From NCBI GenBank assembly GCA_032718475.1, contig JAUCBJ010002054.1, forward strand, positions 1 through 64,000: a DNA stretch of 64,000 nucleotides, given 5' to 3'. The DNA is from Nemertoderma westbladi. Lineage: Eukaryota; Xenacoelomorpha; Nemertodermatida; Nemertodermatidae. A program made the translations under genes and the position numbers. Of this stretch, positions 52,001 to 60,746 are shown piece after piece. Position 1 is the first letter of the stretch. Each line of letters starts with the position of its first letter. The notes under the pieces are model-generated. The model searched no databases. It was not told the origin of the DNA and was given only the letters and a program-made list of their open reading frames with translations.

Positions 52001-54471
52001 CCAAGACTGTGCCTTTGAAATACTTGGATGTTTCCCGTAGCGAATTACAAGCAGCAACCATCTCTGTAGGAGTAGCTAGAACCATCAAGAGAGAATTGGA
52101 AGCTGAATTGGAAACATTTTATTGGACGGACGCCACGTTAGTTTTATATTACATAAAAAGCGACAAAGTACAGTTTAAAACATTCGTAGCTAATAGAAGG
52201 GTCGAGATATTAGACACATCCACCAAGGACGATTGGAGATACTGCCCAGGTAACCAGAACCCTGCTGATAAAGCGTCACGTGGAATGATGCCAAGGGAAT
52301 TTTCTGATCCCAAGGTTACAGATTTCTGGTTACATGGTCCGGACTTCCTACAACAACCAAGAGAACGATGGCCACCAATATTCGATTGCAACGTTGGAAG
52401 TCTTCCTAAGGAGGCAGAAGTAAAGGTAGTGAAAGTAACTAAGTCAAAGGCTAAGGCTGAGAAAGTGATTAAACCTAGGAAGACGTATCATAAACGCGTC
52501 CGAGTAAACACGGATGTAAGTGAGTCCCAAATTAAAAATTTGGGGCGGAAAATGTTAGCAGATGCTAGAGGTATCATGATCGCTGAGAAAACCCAGGATT
52601 TTCTGGGAGACGTGGACAGGACCGATCTTTTGACCCAGTCAGCGCTTGTAACCCTACGGAGTTCACTCAGTACTGATCCAAAGCCAAATCAACCGGTGAG
52701 TTTGTCCAGACCAGTAAATGTTATATCAAGACCAATAGTAAATCAGTCTAGACTTCCATTGACCATAACCGAGACAAAAACAGACATTGACAATCCAAAT
52801 CTGATGGAAAATAAAATAAATATAGAAATTCCTAAAATTGTTCAGGTATCAGCTCCAAGACTATCGCGCAATGTTGTAAAACCATCTTTAGAAACTTCAA
52901 GGTCGGTTTATGACAGATTGCTTGTACTAAGTTCATCCTGGTTAGACATATGTCGTAAAGTAGCGTGGATTCGACGATGTATAAAGGTATTTCAAACTTG
53001 TAAAAACCCAATAAGCGAACGAATAAAGTTAAGGCCCGGTTTAACTTTACAAGAGATAGATTGCGCTGAACATCATTTATTAACACATTTCCAATGGAAA
53101 CACTTTGCGGGAGAATTCCATTTGATCTCCAGTGGAAAATCCATAAAGTCTTCTTCAACATTAATAAAATTTAGTCCAACAATCCATCAAGGTCTTTTAT
53201 GTCATAATTCAAGACTTCAGTCAACCAACTTCAAGACTGGATTTTTATTCCCAATCATTATTCCACCAGATTTCGAATTGCAAAGAGCAATAATACTAGA
53301 CGCACATCTTCGACTAAGACATGCAGGGCGATCACATTGTCTGTCGGACATTCGACAGCGGTTTGTCCTAATTAAACCGACAAATGCCCTCACTTCTGTT
53401 CTATCCAACTGTTTCGCCTGCAAAAAATTGCAAAGACGGTTGATGGAACAGGAAATGAGCAATCTACCGTTGGCAAGAGTGGAGGCTTATCAACCTCCAT
53501 TCACAAACACCGGCCTGGATTGTTTTGGACCAATTGAAACCAAACGTGCTCGCTCCATCGTAAAACGATGGGGTCTGATATTTATATGTATGGCCTGCCG
53601 CGCCGTCCATATCGAGCGTGTTGCAGATTTGTCGACAAATGCCCTGTTACTAGCCATAAGACGATTCATGGCAAGACGGGGTCAGGTAAAGGCATTCTAT
53701 TCGGATAAGGGTACCAATTTTGTGGGAGGCAATAATGAGATAAAGAAAACCTTTGACAAGATCGATTGTGACCAGATATCAAAGGAATTATTGCCCAACA
53801 GAGTCGAATGGCACTTTAATACAGTAGACAGTCCCTGGCGAGGTGGCAGCTGGGAAAGAATCATTCGATCTATCAAGCTTGCCATGTATAAGACTGTTCC
53901 TGTAAACAAAGTGCTAAACGACGATGAATTTGTTACCTTATTGGCCGAAATCGAGTCGATGTTGAATTCTAGACCCTTAACCATTATCACAGACAAGAAT
54001 GACAATAAGGTGACATTGACGCCAAATCACTTACTTATGCAAGCACCTACACCCTTACTACCAGTGTCTGTACATGACAGGAGAGATCTCTACAGTAAGA
54101 AAAGTTGGGAGGTTAATCAATATCTGACCAATAACTTCTGGGAGTTATGGATCAAATACTACCTACCGACTCTTTCACAAAGATCAAAATGGTATAAACA
54201 AACTCGAAATCTGAAGCGTGGTGACATGGTCCTCATCGCAGATGAGGACATGAAACGGCGCGAGTGGTTAACAGGGGTCGTTGTGAAAACACATCCATCC
54301 CAAAATGGAATAATAAGAACTGTTTCAGTTAAAAGTATCAAAAATGACCTTCTACTGCGGCCAATCCAACAATTAGTATTGTTGGAAGAAGCACGCTACG
54401 AACACGGGGACTATATCATCCCTAAGAAAAAGAAAGTTCAAAATGAAGCGGGCAAAGCGCCCACAAATTAA
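46054..54471 (+). CDS. Complete Gag-Pol polyprotein of BEL-3
   Basis: 2805 codons in one frame, the usual BEL/Pao layout. Gag has a charged coiled coil at about residues 330-470. The cysteine region includes CWKCLGTGHKRRDC (about 1083) and CVDCGRLHHRLLH. The protease has LLDHASNQSYV (about 1217), with DHAS in place of the usual D-S/T-G. The reverse transcriptase shows GKLRVVNDCRE (about 1645), the first aspartate in DVLAMFHQV (about 1692), and catalytic FYMDDGL (about 1770). RNase H starts LHCFSDASDTGLG (about 1947) and ends WRYCPGNQNPADKASRG. Integrase has the HHCC finger HLRLRHAGRSHC with CFACKKLQ (about 2418-2455). Its DDE residues are in TGLDCFGPIE, YSDKGTNFVGG and GSWERIIR. All enzyme motifs are present, so it may be, or recently was, active. 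Confidence 0.95.
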   Translation: MSQTTNTDVPVTEQYETADESSQQLNVTTPDVIETISAPTTQTVGIVPASGFIVQGAARHPDDEIPDADSSDDSNTSLRHPTINKSAGGYMGKVTKATNKLTKCLDSGSYDPADLARMLDEYDQLLHVQTINLQKLVSIATKERQFRTLTSLYDKLQVIRNHFIDMNKRINVLRVNYRASLEEGPETETFDSEDFELNEWFQGFKGKLEIYLHKKGVVVPGLPLPTKENEKTGKITAHVDDSVPSQVSGRWYRHSESVSSQSITASQLDTVRRLSEDGRRTEMEKLHFEQSEVIRISTELAEAELQTITQDISRLSLAGGSNILDTTTRDEATRREREANDRLLEIECESAEREAQRARAEAEIEHARAEAERTKADKLAAIERRRIERDTNAQLQRIADENKRHAHEREIARQRLELKEKQEALIIDQRRKLGEQERHRKANELEDNRRRIAMQLEEAKTALRCQRAESLLSGIDHVASSIERYNQTHDKKGMESKVHFIESFHRQFAGKGWVNPEDDSPPSAILEQRQTSGSARILNSTNSKWPDYQQHPRDPKHMDQLSPHHLLGCKCIECQHISPIIRGIINPADNGESRENFRMKEDEQLVDWDCSHGNRNFRPNETTEQRQVGMYQLQQAIQEGNQRMIQEVRDIKDQVQHIEGKVNQEFESVKWSVQEVQDKVDSTQRERERVDIHTRELSENLPEVNPTTLPKSKVQFQAMECNTDSEEVYDQSSTAKGMYPGSRPHFQSRIFKPGMKFNQQPRNIRGSSNVEGSGSTPVSVIASELSKFGARQSLPPQQPPCFTGLPKHWRSFIHYIDSCVASQDFTSHEKFCYLYQFLKGEPKELVSTFVGDDNAFESAYERLVTTYGGNVRMARSVVEELTKGNPAVTPIEVVKLADAIKSAIKILPIYGCEHYGSRPDILRDIMKRLTLRHRRKVRGLESRVEARGESLSIKHIYDVISAEGEAELRSNYPEEYLGVERRQQLKFKSTMVSAGNPASSYTSLSDQEMTKVNSAAGYSAKIKVAPPIGPKVTTVQQLPPDFRGCQYCHQLTQKSNDHKLVGCNLFSKLDVEKRRLAIRSLDACWKCLGTGHKRRDCTTSSVSKGCVDCGRLHHRLLHTSQHTPTKRYLQDHPRVLTRPANTTKRNVTFAQTTDFETNYQSGSSSEGEYEYSETSEPEIYATDSEPSTTLLTRTQSAAFSIIQVKIQGEFGSKRIYCLLDHASNQSYVDEEVASVVADMEKTKSTLMEVGSLHGQKEIPIKYVRLTVDSLLPRTKQTTTEQRMLPMKHLKFAAIRDFTQLLGSVPIPDKKQREYFKDYNIPEYRIDYRNVSMIIGTDHFDAHRVLESKPTKWKPGEPYSCRTLLGWYTRFPLEWLANTNNKSFEIDDYQTNTMTSEVKHPSDFNDENVSEIDVTTVEESCLLTNPLGFPSDTDFYHIDSLKLMDEDPKEDAEEEVGRMHQVLFDPDEYKRDHTILTLFCKNITAITKQEVLETIRNPNIIEDRKQLAYDYIDEERMMNHKVLQWLDQDAAERNCYDKALSADDQRAIDIMNRTTKLLDNGHYEVGMLWREEPPTLKNNYPLALKRMLAVRKRLLRDEEIHRQYRAQIDDYLENGYAIKMEHPEETTPQTYYLPHHFVVHPDKPGKLRVVNDCREQYLGMSLNSELLDGPNLNNNLIGILIRFRQRNVAFTSDVLAMFHQVFALKQDQDSLRFLWYPTKDLSGEPAVYQMTRRIFGGRDSPNCTLHVLKQTAINQRDKFNDIVVETIKKDFYMDDGLKSMDTVESAIALAHGLQDCLAGGGFKLTKFTSNSSELINSFPVEERGAGNIELKFEPIPTARVLGLAWDPNKDTFYVRVKAPVYEGTLTKRICLSMMSRLFDPLSFLSPVILQARQYLREIWIAGTDWDEPISESSAKLWRKWEEQLPILTTLHIPRVYFPSQSIFPTSLELHCFSDASDTGLGVVLYLRREVSKGVFETSFVTSKAKTVPLKYLDVSRSELQAATISVGVARTIKRELEAELETFYWTDATLVLYYIKSDKVQFKTFVANRRVEILDTSTKDDWRYCPGNQNPADKASRGMMPREFSDPKVTDFWLHGPDFLQQPRERWPPIFDCNVGSLPKEAEVKVVKVTKSKAKAEKVIKPRKTYHKRVRVNTDVSESQIKNLGRKMLADARGIMIAEKTQDFLGDVDRTDLLTQSALVTLRSSLSTDPKPNQPVSLSRPVNVISRPIVNQSRLPLTITETKTDIDNPNLMENKINIEIPKIVQVSAPRLSRNVVKPSLETSRSVYDRLLVLSSSWLDICRKVAWIRRCIKVFQTCKNPISERIKLRPGLTLQEIDCAEHHLLTHFQWKHFAGEFHLISSGKSIKSSSTLIKFSPTIHQGLLCHNSRLQSTNFKTGFLFPIIIPPDFELQRAIILDAHLRLRHAGRSHCLSDIRQRFVLIKPTNALTSVLSNCFACKKLQRRLMEQEMSNLPLARVEAYQPPFTNTGLDCFGPIETKRARSIVKRWGLIFICMACRAVHIERVADLSTNALLLAIRRFMARRGQVKAFYSDKGTNFVGGNNEIKKTFDKIDCDQISKELLPNRVEWHFNTVDSPWRGGSWERIIRSIKLAMYKTVPVNKVLNDDEFVTLLAEIESMLNSRPLTIITDKNDNKVTLTPNHLLMQAPTPLLPVSVHDRRDLYSKKSWEVNQYLTNNFWELWIKYYLPTLSQRSKWYKQTRNLKRGDMVLIADEDMKRREWLTGVVVKTHPSQNGIIRTVSVKSIKNDLLLRPIQQLVLLEEARYEHGDYIIPKKKKVQNEAGKAPTN

Positions 54472-55118
54472 TCACAAAATAATAACAAATTACATAATTG
54501 TGTATATGCAATTCCATGTAAGTTTAAAAAATACGAGTTCAACGTATATTGGGGCGGTGTATTCTGGAACCTGTAATTCCACTGCCTCATGTGTTATATT
54601 TGAAAAAATAAGTATGTTTTTTGTTGAGAATTCGTAAGCATTTAATTTTTTGAAAATTTAATTTATATTTAATTTATATAAAGTTTTCCGAAAATTAAAG
54701 TCTCTCCCTGAAATAAAGAAATAACAAACCTGGAACAAACAACACCAAAGTTATGTAGCGGTATAGCAAAAATTCAAACCAGCCATTAGATTCCCATATG
54801 TACAATTGGTCGATAATGCGACTGTCCAGAGTAGTGCGTGCTGTCGCGGCGTTGTTGAAACGGACCATGGGGCGGACCAACATGCGCACAGATCTTATAT
54901 TGGTTGTTTCATTCATAAAGTTGTGAAACATAATAATATCATATTCATCCATTCTGGCGTTTATTTTAATTGGGAGGGAAATTAGGTGTTCCCAAATTTA
55001 ATTTGACGTTAAAGGCTGACCTACCGAAAAAATTGTATCGACCAAGGTTGGGAAGGGAAATAAATTAACTTTGGGATTGATGATTCACAGTTAAATTGTA
55101 ATAAACCTATATCTCTAC

Positions 55119-55538
55119 TTGGAATGTTATATACTACGTAATGATATGGCTGGCTACTATGTCTCCATTGTTAGCGACCATTATAATGAAATCGAACCGC
55201 TATTTGGTTGGAATTACCATAATTGTGTAAAGAAACCCTTCAATAGATCGGGATGTAGGAATGAAATTCTATATAAACATAAACAGCTCGTTGATTCTTG
55301 CGTCGAAGAAGTCATTGAGAAATGCGCGGCGACGGTTAAACCGGGAGCTGAATCCTATCCGAAGAAGGTTATTCGAAATGTACGGTCAGGACGGTGGTTG
55401 GCGCAACACAGAGACTTCCGGGGCCAAGTCTTGGGGCGTGGTAAAGCACAAAGGGATAGAACGCCATCTGCGGCGGCAGGTATAGCGATTGGTCATTGCC
55501 GATGTCGTAAACCTGCACGGGAAAATTTCCATATCTAA
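55119..55538 (+). CDS. Hypothetical 139-codon ORF in the BEL-3 3' region
   Basis: Starts MECYILRNDMAGYYVSIVSD; the first half is of ordinary composition and the second half is basic. No motif recognised. Two other frames overlap it from 55261 on: plus 55261-55485, and minus 55369-55590, which is preceded by an acceptor-like TTTTCCCGTGCAG. The coding frame, if any, is uncertain. Confidence 0.25.
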   Translation: MECYILRNDMAGYYVSIVSDHYNEIEPLFGWNYHNCVKKPFNRSGCRNEILYKHKQLVDSCVEEVIEKCAATVKPGAESYPKKVIRNVRSGRWLAQHRDFRGQVLGRGKAQRDRTPSAAAGIAIGHCRCRKPARENFHI

Positions 55539-55920
55539 GAATCAAGTAAACTCTGAGACTCAAAGACATGTTTGCCCGATGCCCACCCAAGACCTGAAGG
55601 TGATACGATTTGCTCTATAATCAAAAAAAAAAAGGGGGGGGGGATATGTAAAGGGGATCCTGTTATTACATAATTATTGTGCATTCAGTAAATTTGCTTT
55701 ATTTTCAATGATAGTATATATTTTGTAAACTTGATTGCACTGTACAACAAATATGTGTTATTTCTTTGAATCATTTTCCTCCAACATATCATTATAGTGT
55801 TATTGTTTATAGTGTTACTAAGCAACCAGGCAATATGTTTGTCACCCGAAAGAAGATAAAATTATTATATTGAAAGAAAGGCTTTATTATCTTCATACTA
55901 TATTTAACACTTTATCTTGC

Positions 55921-55990
55921 GTAGCATGATAGCTCATTCGGTAGAGCGCCGGACTTTGAAAGTAATATGTCCAGGTTCGATTCTGTAAGA
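55921..55990 (+). pseudogene. tRNA-like sequence (tRNA pseudogene or SINE head)
   Basis: TAGCTCATTCGGTAGAGC is a good A box and D arm, and GGTTCGATTCT is a good B box, at normal spacing. The anticodon region (GGACTTTGAAAGTAATATGTCC) does not form a clean 5-bp stem with a 7-base loop, and the acceptor arms do not pair. A T run follows at about 55999. Confidence 0.55.
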
Positions 55991-56306
55991 AAGATAATTT
56001 TTTTTTTTTGCAAATTCAGCAGAAACTTTATTTTTTGATTTTTTATGATAGTCATTATGAATGAAGTATTTAAGTATATTTTAGAATTATTTTGTGTTCA
56101 TACGTCAAGACCCACCCGTCATGTTATGATAGTTTAATTTGGAATAAGTATTTTTAGTTAATTGAATTGTGCTTAATATAGGTCAGTTTAATTTGGAATA
56201 AGTATTTTAGAATTGAATTGTGCATAATATAGGTTATATGAAGGTTATATTTGGGGAAAACATCTTGCGACAATCATAATATCGCTGTTGATGTTTTCCG
56301 GGGCGG

Positions 56307-57136
56307 TGTTAAACTCTGTACGTACTGCAGTAGCAATACAGGAAAAAACTCATTTATTTTGTGCCAATACATTTCTACCTAAACGGGTGGCCCTTCTAAA
56401 TTGATTTAGATACTGTTCAGTTATGCGCATGCACCAGGCCCATTCCATGTAGGTGAAAAGAAGGGCGCTGTGATTGGCCATTTATCTGTTTGCTGGACGA
56501 ATAAGAAAGCTAGTAGCTTCTCATATCCAAGTAAAAACCGGTTTACTGAATTTTATGCAATATCAACGAGAACTTACTGGAACCGGTAAAAACCAGTTTT
56601 GTTATTATATGGTTGCAAAACAGACCTATATTCTTACAGTATTACTCTTCAAGATTTTATATTGAATTTGTTATTGATTGTATTGAATTTATCTTATATC
56701 CAATTCTGATTTTGTACCGTAAAATGTATTCGTATCTATAAATATGTATTAACCCCAATTATTTGTTTGTGTTGGTAATTTTGCAAATCAGTATGCGATA
56801 AAGACATCCAGTGATCGGTTCGGAATTAAAACCCCATTGTTTTAACATGAGAGGCACATTCTCCGTCTAATAATTATGGAGTGAGGAGGTCGAGCCGTAC
56901 CGGCCGACTGCAGGAGCCCAAAATGGATGGATGATGTTACACAACACGAGTGAAACATAAGGGCAGTAAGTTGGACTGGGCAAGCCACAAGGGGAGGGGG
57001 GTCTCATTAGGTTGATGTACACAATTCCATTAGGTTAACTGGTGCTTTAACTATTTCCTGTACTTGGGTTTGGGCCAAATTGAACCGGGATACCCCATCA
57101 GAATAACCACACAGGCATCACGGAAGTGCAAAGGGG
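56307..57136 (+). repeat. 3' LTR of BEL-3
   Basis: Matches 43777-44604 apart from scattered substitutions and small indels. Similarity stops at AAGGGG (57131-57136), after which unrelated sequence of the minus-strand element begins. Confidence 0.85.
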
Positions 57137-57202
57137 AGTTGTTTGTACTGGTCTGTCCATGTGGTGCCTTCCAAGCACATTGACATCACTTGTCCTAGAG
57201 TT

Positions 57203-59748
57203 CTACATCATTCCTCCCGCACCCTCCGGGAACCATCTAAGTTCCTTGCCCCTATCGTCGTCCTGTCTGGGTCGCTTCCTGCCTTCCTGTTTACCCTTGA
57301 GGCTACTCATCCTTGCTGACACCGTCTTACCAAGCCCCGTTGTTGGTTCGTTGTGTGTTATTAACTCACGGTATCGCTTCACAGGTGGTCCCACTGAGTG
57401 TCCCTCCTGTCTCCCGCTGGTAGCATCCCACAAGATCATCTTCATCGCATGCGGCACGTGTTCCACCAGAAAGTCCCTGAATTCGATCCTATTTTCTGGT
57501 GACCATCTGTGCAGATATCTTTGGGTTTTGATGACCCCTCCGTATGATGCCGCTGTCGCTACCTCCTTATATGTGAATGGTAGTCTCCTCTTGGTGATCT
57601 GCTTGTGGGCTTCTATATTAATGTTGAAGAAATCCCACCGAAACTCCTGGGCCTTCATTCTTTGTCATGTCATGACCCCTACGTCGGCCCACTCCTCGAA
57701 AATGCGGAATTTCTCCTTATCAACCATCCAGTCGCACTGGCGCTCAAAGTGCCCCCTAAACTTGCACTTTGAACACCTGTTGTGCAACCTCAAGCACTCG
57801 CCCATCCTGTGTGTAGACTCGCGGCAGTAAAGACACGCCATCCCCTTTTGGTAACGGTATAGACAGTTCTTTTGCTGATGGGTTAATCTCCCACAGTAAT
57901 CGCAACTGTGTATCATTGTCTCTCGCCCCAAGTCGTCCTTGGCTCCACATCGCCTCCTGGGTCTGTGGAGCCGCTGGTAGGTAAACACCTGGACGTTGTC
58001 TTCCCTACCCATATCGATGTCCTCCTCCACCCTCGGCATCGTTTCTCCAAACACTACCCGTGTTGCCGTCACCGGTTGCTCGCCAAGTCGGATCGTACTC
58101 GCCGTGAAGTCCATTGCTGGCTCCCCGTGCTCCCAGGTCCGCTTACCAGGTTTGTCCCAGAAGGCTCTCGCCCCGCTGGCTGTCACCACTCTTCCATCCA
58201 CCCAGTCCGTGTCCGAGTGGCCGATTCTCGCTATCGGTGGCATCGCCCCAAACTCGTCCTCCTCCTCTTCCCCTGCCGGGGGCGCAATCCTCGCTATCGG
58301 TGGCATCTCCCCAAACTCGTCCCCCTCCTCCTCCCCTGCCGGGAGCGGATCCAAACCCGGGATCCCAGTTAATCCCCTGTGTCCCTTCCTGCCCTGGTAT
58401 CCACCCATGGCCTTCCACCCTTCTACCTCCATCGGTCTCTTCCTTCCGATGTCTCCCTCAGAGCCTGCAGGCATGGGCATTCTTTGCAGCCCCGATGTAG
58501 ACTGTGTCGGTGTCTCTTCCATCCAACCCAGTTCGTCCCCCAGCCGAAACTCGCCCGAGGCCTCCGATCCCCACCTCAGCTCGTACAAATCATGGGCTTC
58601 GAACTCATACTCCTCTCCCCTTATATCTGCCTCTCTGACCGCTGCCTCCCTGGTGTATCTACCTCTCTGTCCACCAGATGTCGGGTATTGTAATATAACA
58701 ACTCGCCCTTCAGCCCCAGGTGGTCTACAAGACCTTCTAGGGCCACCTTAAAAACTCTCCTGTGGTTCAGAGGTGATCCCGATAGTAGCAACGCCGTCGG
58801 CTCCCTCCCGATAGTTACCGTGATGAATAGGTTTAGTAAACCTATCATTATCCAGTCATCTTGTAGGATATATCTCTTCTGACTATATCTTTATCGCTCC
58901 CTTCCGGAAGTGATATAGTTCCTCCTTCCCCAGTCTCGCTCCCCACTTGAGCGAGTTCGCAAGTTCCGCTCGGTATTCCTCCCAGAACTTGTTCCAGTCC
59001 ATCGGCTTGTGGCAGACGAGTTGGCCCATCACCACAGCTCCGTAATGTCCCGTGTTGTCCACCAATCCCAATCCCTCTGGTTTTGTCATAGCCATGTAGA
59101 CTACCTGCATGTCCAGAAAATTGGGGATGCCCGGTCCAATAATTCTGACCGTGTCGCCGCGTATCGCCGATCCCACTTGACTGTAGTCTTCAGTCTTACT
59201 AGCTCCTGCACAGCGTTCGGCAACCGGTTTAACTTCGGCTCGCTCTTCTTTCCGTAGGTCCCTAGGTCGAATAGAAAGATATCTCTGTTCGGAGCTGCTA
59301 AGTGCAGCAATATGGTTCTAGCCGATCCTCCCGACCCCCTTCTCGAGCCCTCGTCGTCCTCCACAGTCCCTTCATCATCTAGGACCATGTATCCACCCTT
59401 CTCCATGGAATCTACAAATGTCCTCCACTCCTTCCTCGGTGGTTTCCTCGGGTACTTTGGTATCTCGAACTTAGCTTCGTCCCCCTTTACAACATAGCGA
59501 AGATGCTCGTCGATCGCGTTGTCCAATGACGGCGTCCCATAGGTCTCGACTAGTCATCGCTCGTGCATCTCTCTAAACTGATCCAGTAGCGCGTGCGCTT
59601 TGTGACCCTTCGGGAGTGGTTTGTAGTATCCCTTCATCTTGTTCTCCGGATGCCTCTGCATGAAGTCCACTAGCAACTCCTTTCTACTCTTCTCCGATTT
59701 CCTCTTCTTCACTAGTTTCTCCGCCATCATGAATCTACTCACTCTCAC
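57203..59748 (-). pseudogene. Broken gag-like region of a minus-strand LTR element
   Basis: Read on the minus strand from 59727 (ATGGCGGAG). The frames are MAEKLVKKRKSEKS to an in-frame TGA (59556-59554), continued in the same frame to about 59160. A frame change then leads to 58883, followed by 58848-58621 and 58588-57665. The last carries three perfect C-x2-C-x4-H-x4-C zinc knuckles: CDYCGRLTHQQKNC, CLYCRESTHRMGEC and CSKCKFRGHFERQC. A 151-codon frame follows (57658-57203). GC content is higher than in the neighbouring sequence. The part before the knuckles (VVMGQLVCHKPMDWNKFWEE and on) was not recognised. No protease follows. The region ends against the BEL-3 LTR, so it is probably truncated. 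Confidence 0.65.
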
Positions 59749-59789
59749 CGAACTGGTGGGGCCTTAGAAAGGCTCAGTTAGGTAAGAGG

Positions 59790-60740
59790 GTTACTAAATA
59801 GAATCTTATTAGTCCCGATCAGCGATGGCCTACATCCTATCTGTCCCTTTTACTACGTTTTGTACAAATATTCCCCTTATGTGCCAATTTTTTCCTTAAT
59901 TTACAATTTTGTCCGTTGCTTTTTATTAATGATTCTAGAATTTTCTTCCCCAGTTGCTATAATTTGTTAATTTTGTTATTATTTATATTCTCCCCTACAT
60001 GTGCTATTATCCTATCTGCTACTTGATCACTACCTAAGCAATCCGTTCCTACTTGTATACAGAGAAGACTAGCTACAGTTTTCTTATTGTCTTGCTAGCT
60101 TCCTACCAGACAATTTCCTGGCTCTGTAACAATACCCTAAGTCTGTACTACGGGCTATGTGCTACAGTAATCTAGTTCATGCGGCCTACACGGTCTATTC
60201 TACTATGCATACATACCCCCCTCGACTCCTCACGTGGTGCCCTCAGTGCCCACAATAGTACGTATTACGTGGTATTGGTCCCATTGACCCGGCTTATGTT
60301 GGTATTTATTACGTACGTTGGCACATTGTGCCCATCAGACGTATGCAATATATATATACCCCTCCTAATCCTCATTATGGTACTGTGTACGCTTCTGCTA
60401 CAGTATGGGTACATACCCCCCCCCCCCCCCCCCCCAACTCCTCACATGGAGCCCCCAGTGCCCACTATTGTATGTATTATGTATTTATGGTACTATGTAC
60501 CCTTCTACTATGGTATGCGTATATACCCTCCCACAAATCCTCACATGGTGCCCTCAGTGCCCACAAATTTACGGTACTATATACCCCTCTACTACGGTAT
60601 GCGTACATACCTCCCCTTCAACTCCTCATGTGGCACCCTCAGTGCCCACAATAGCACGTATTACGTACTTATGGTACTGTGTACCCTTCTATTATGGTAT
60701 GCATACATAAGCAAAAAATCAGTCCAATATATTGGACGAC
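59790..60740 (-). repeat. Probable LTR of the minus-strand element, with internal tandem repeats
   Basis: It lies between the integrase end (60747) and the gag-like start (59727), exactly where an LTR shared by two tandem copies would be. No second copy is in the window to prove the limits. It contains the array described at 60170-60710. Confidence 0.35.
60170..60710. repeat. Tandem repeat, unit about 100-200 bp
   Basis: Four to five imperfect units contain CTCCTCACATGGTGCCCTCA, GTGCCCACAATAGTACGTAT and GGTATGCGTACATACC. They include a C run at 60418-60434. Confidence 0.85.
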
Positions 60741-60746
60741 TCAAGT

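Larger units (their letters stand above)
54472..56306 (+). other. 3' region of BEL-3, unusually long
   Basis: 1.8 kb between the Pol stop and the 3' LTR. It has a minus-strand frame of 85 codons (54695-54952) with a hydrophobic C-terminal stretch, and a plus-strand frame of 139 codons (55119-55538). It also has an A/G run (about 55622-55643) and a tRNA-like sequence. None of the frames is recognised. It may hold an accessory gene or a nested insertion. The last bases before the LTR, CCGGGGCGG, could be the polypurine tract. Confidence 0.5.
43777..57136 (+). mobile_element. BEL-3: potentially autonomous BEL/Pao element
   Basis: Two related LTRs (43777-44604 and 56307-57136) bracket a single 2805-codon Gag-Pol frame and a 1.8-kb 3' region. 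The LTRs differ by several substitutions and indels (for example around 44100-44155 against 56635-56680), so it is older than BEL-1 and BEL-2. No target duplication is found: CCCAT precedes the 5' LTR, but AAGGGG follows the 3' LTR. The right end may be truncated or recombined, which fits the abrupt junction with the minus-strand element beyond. Confidence 0.88.

Noticed and set aside
57126-58751. Long plus-strand frames over the minus-strand gag-like region
   Set aside because: They are Pro/Ser-rich antisense shadows. The minus strand has three exact zinc knuckles and normal composition.
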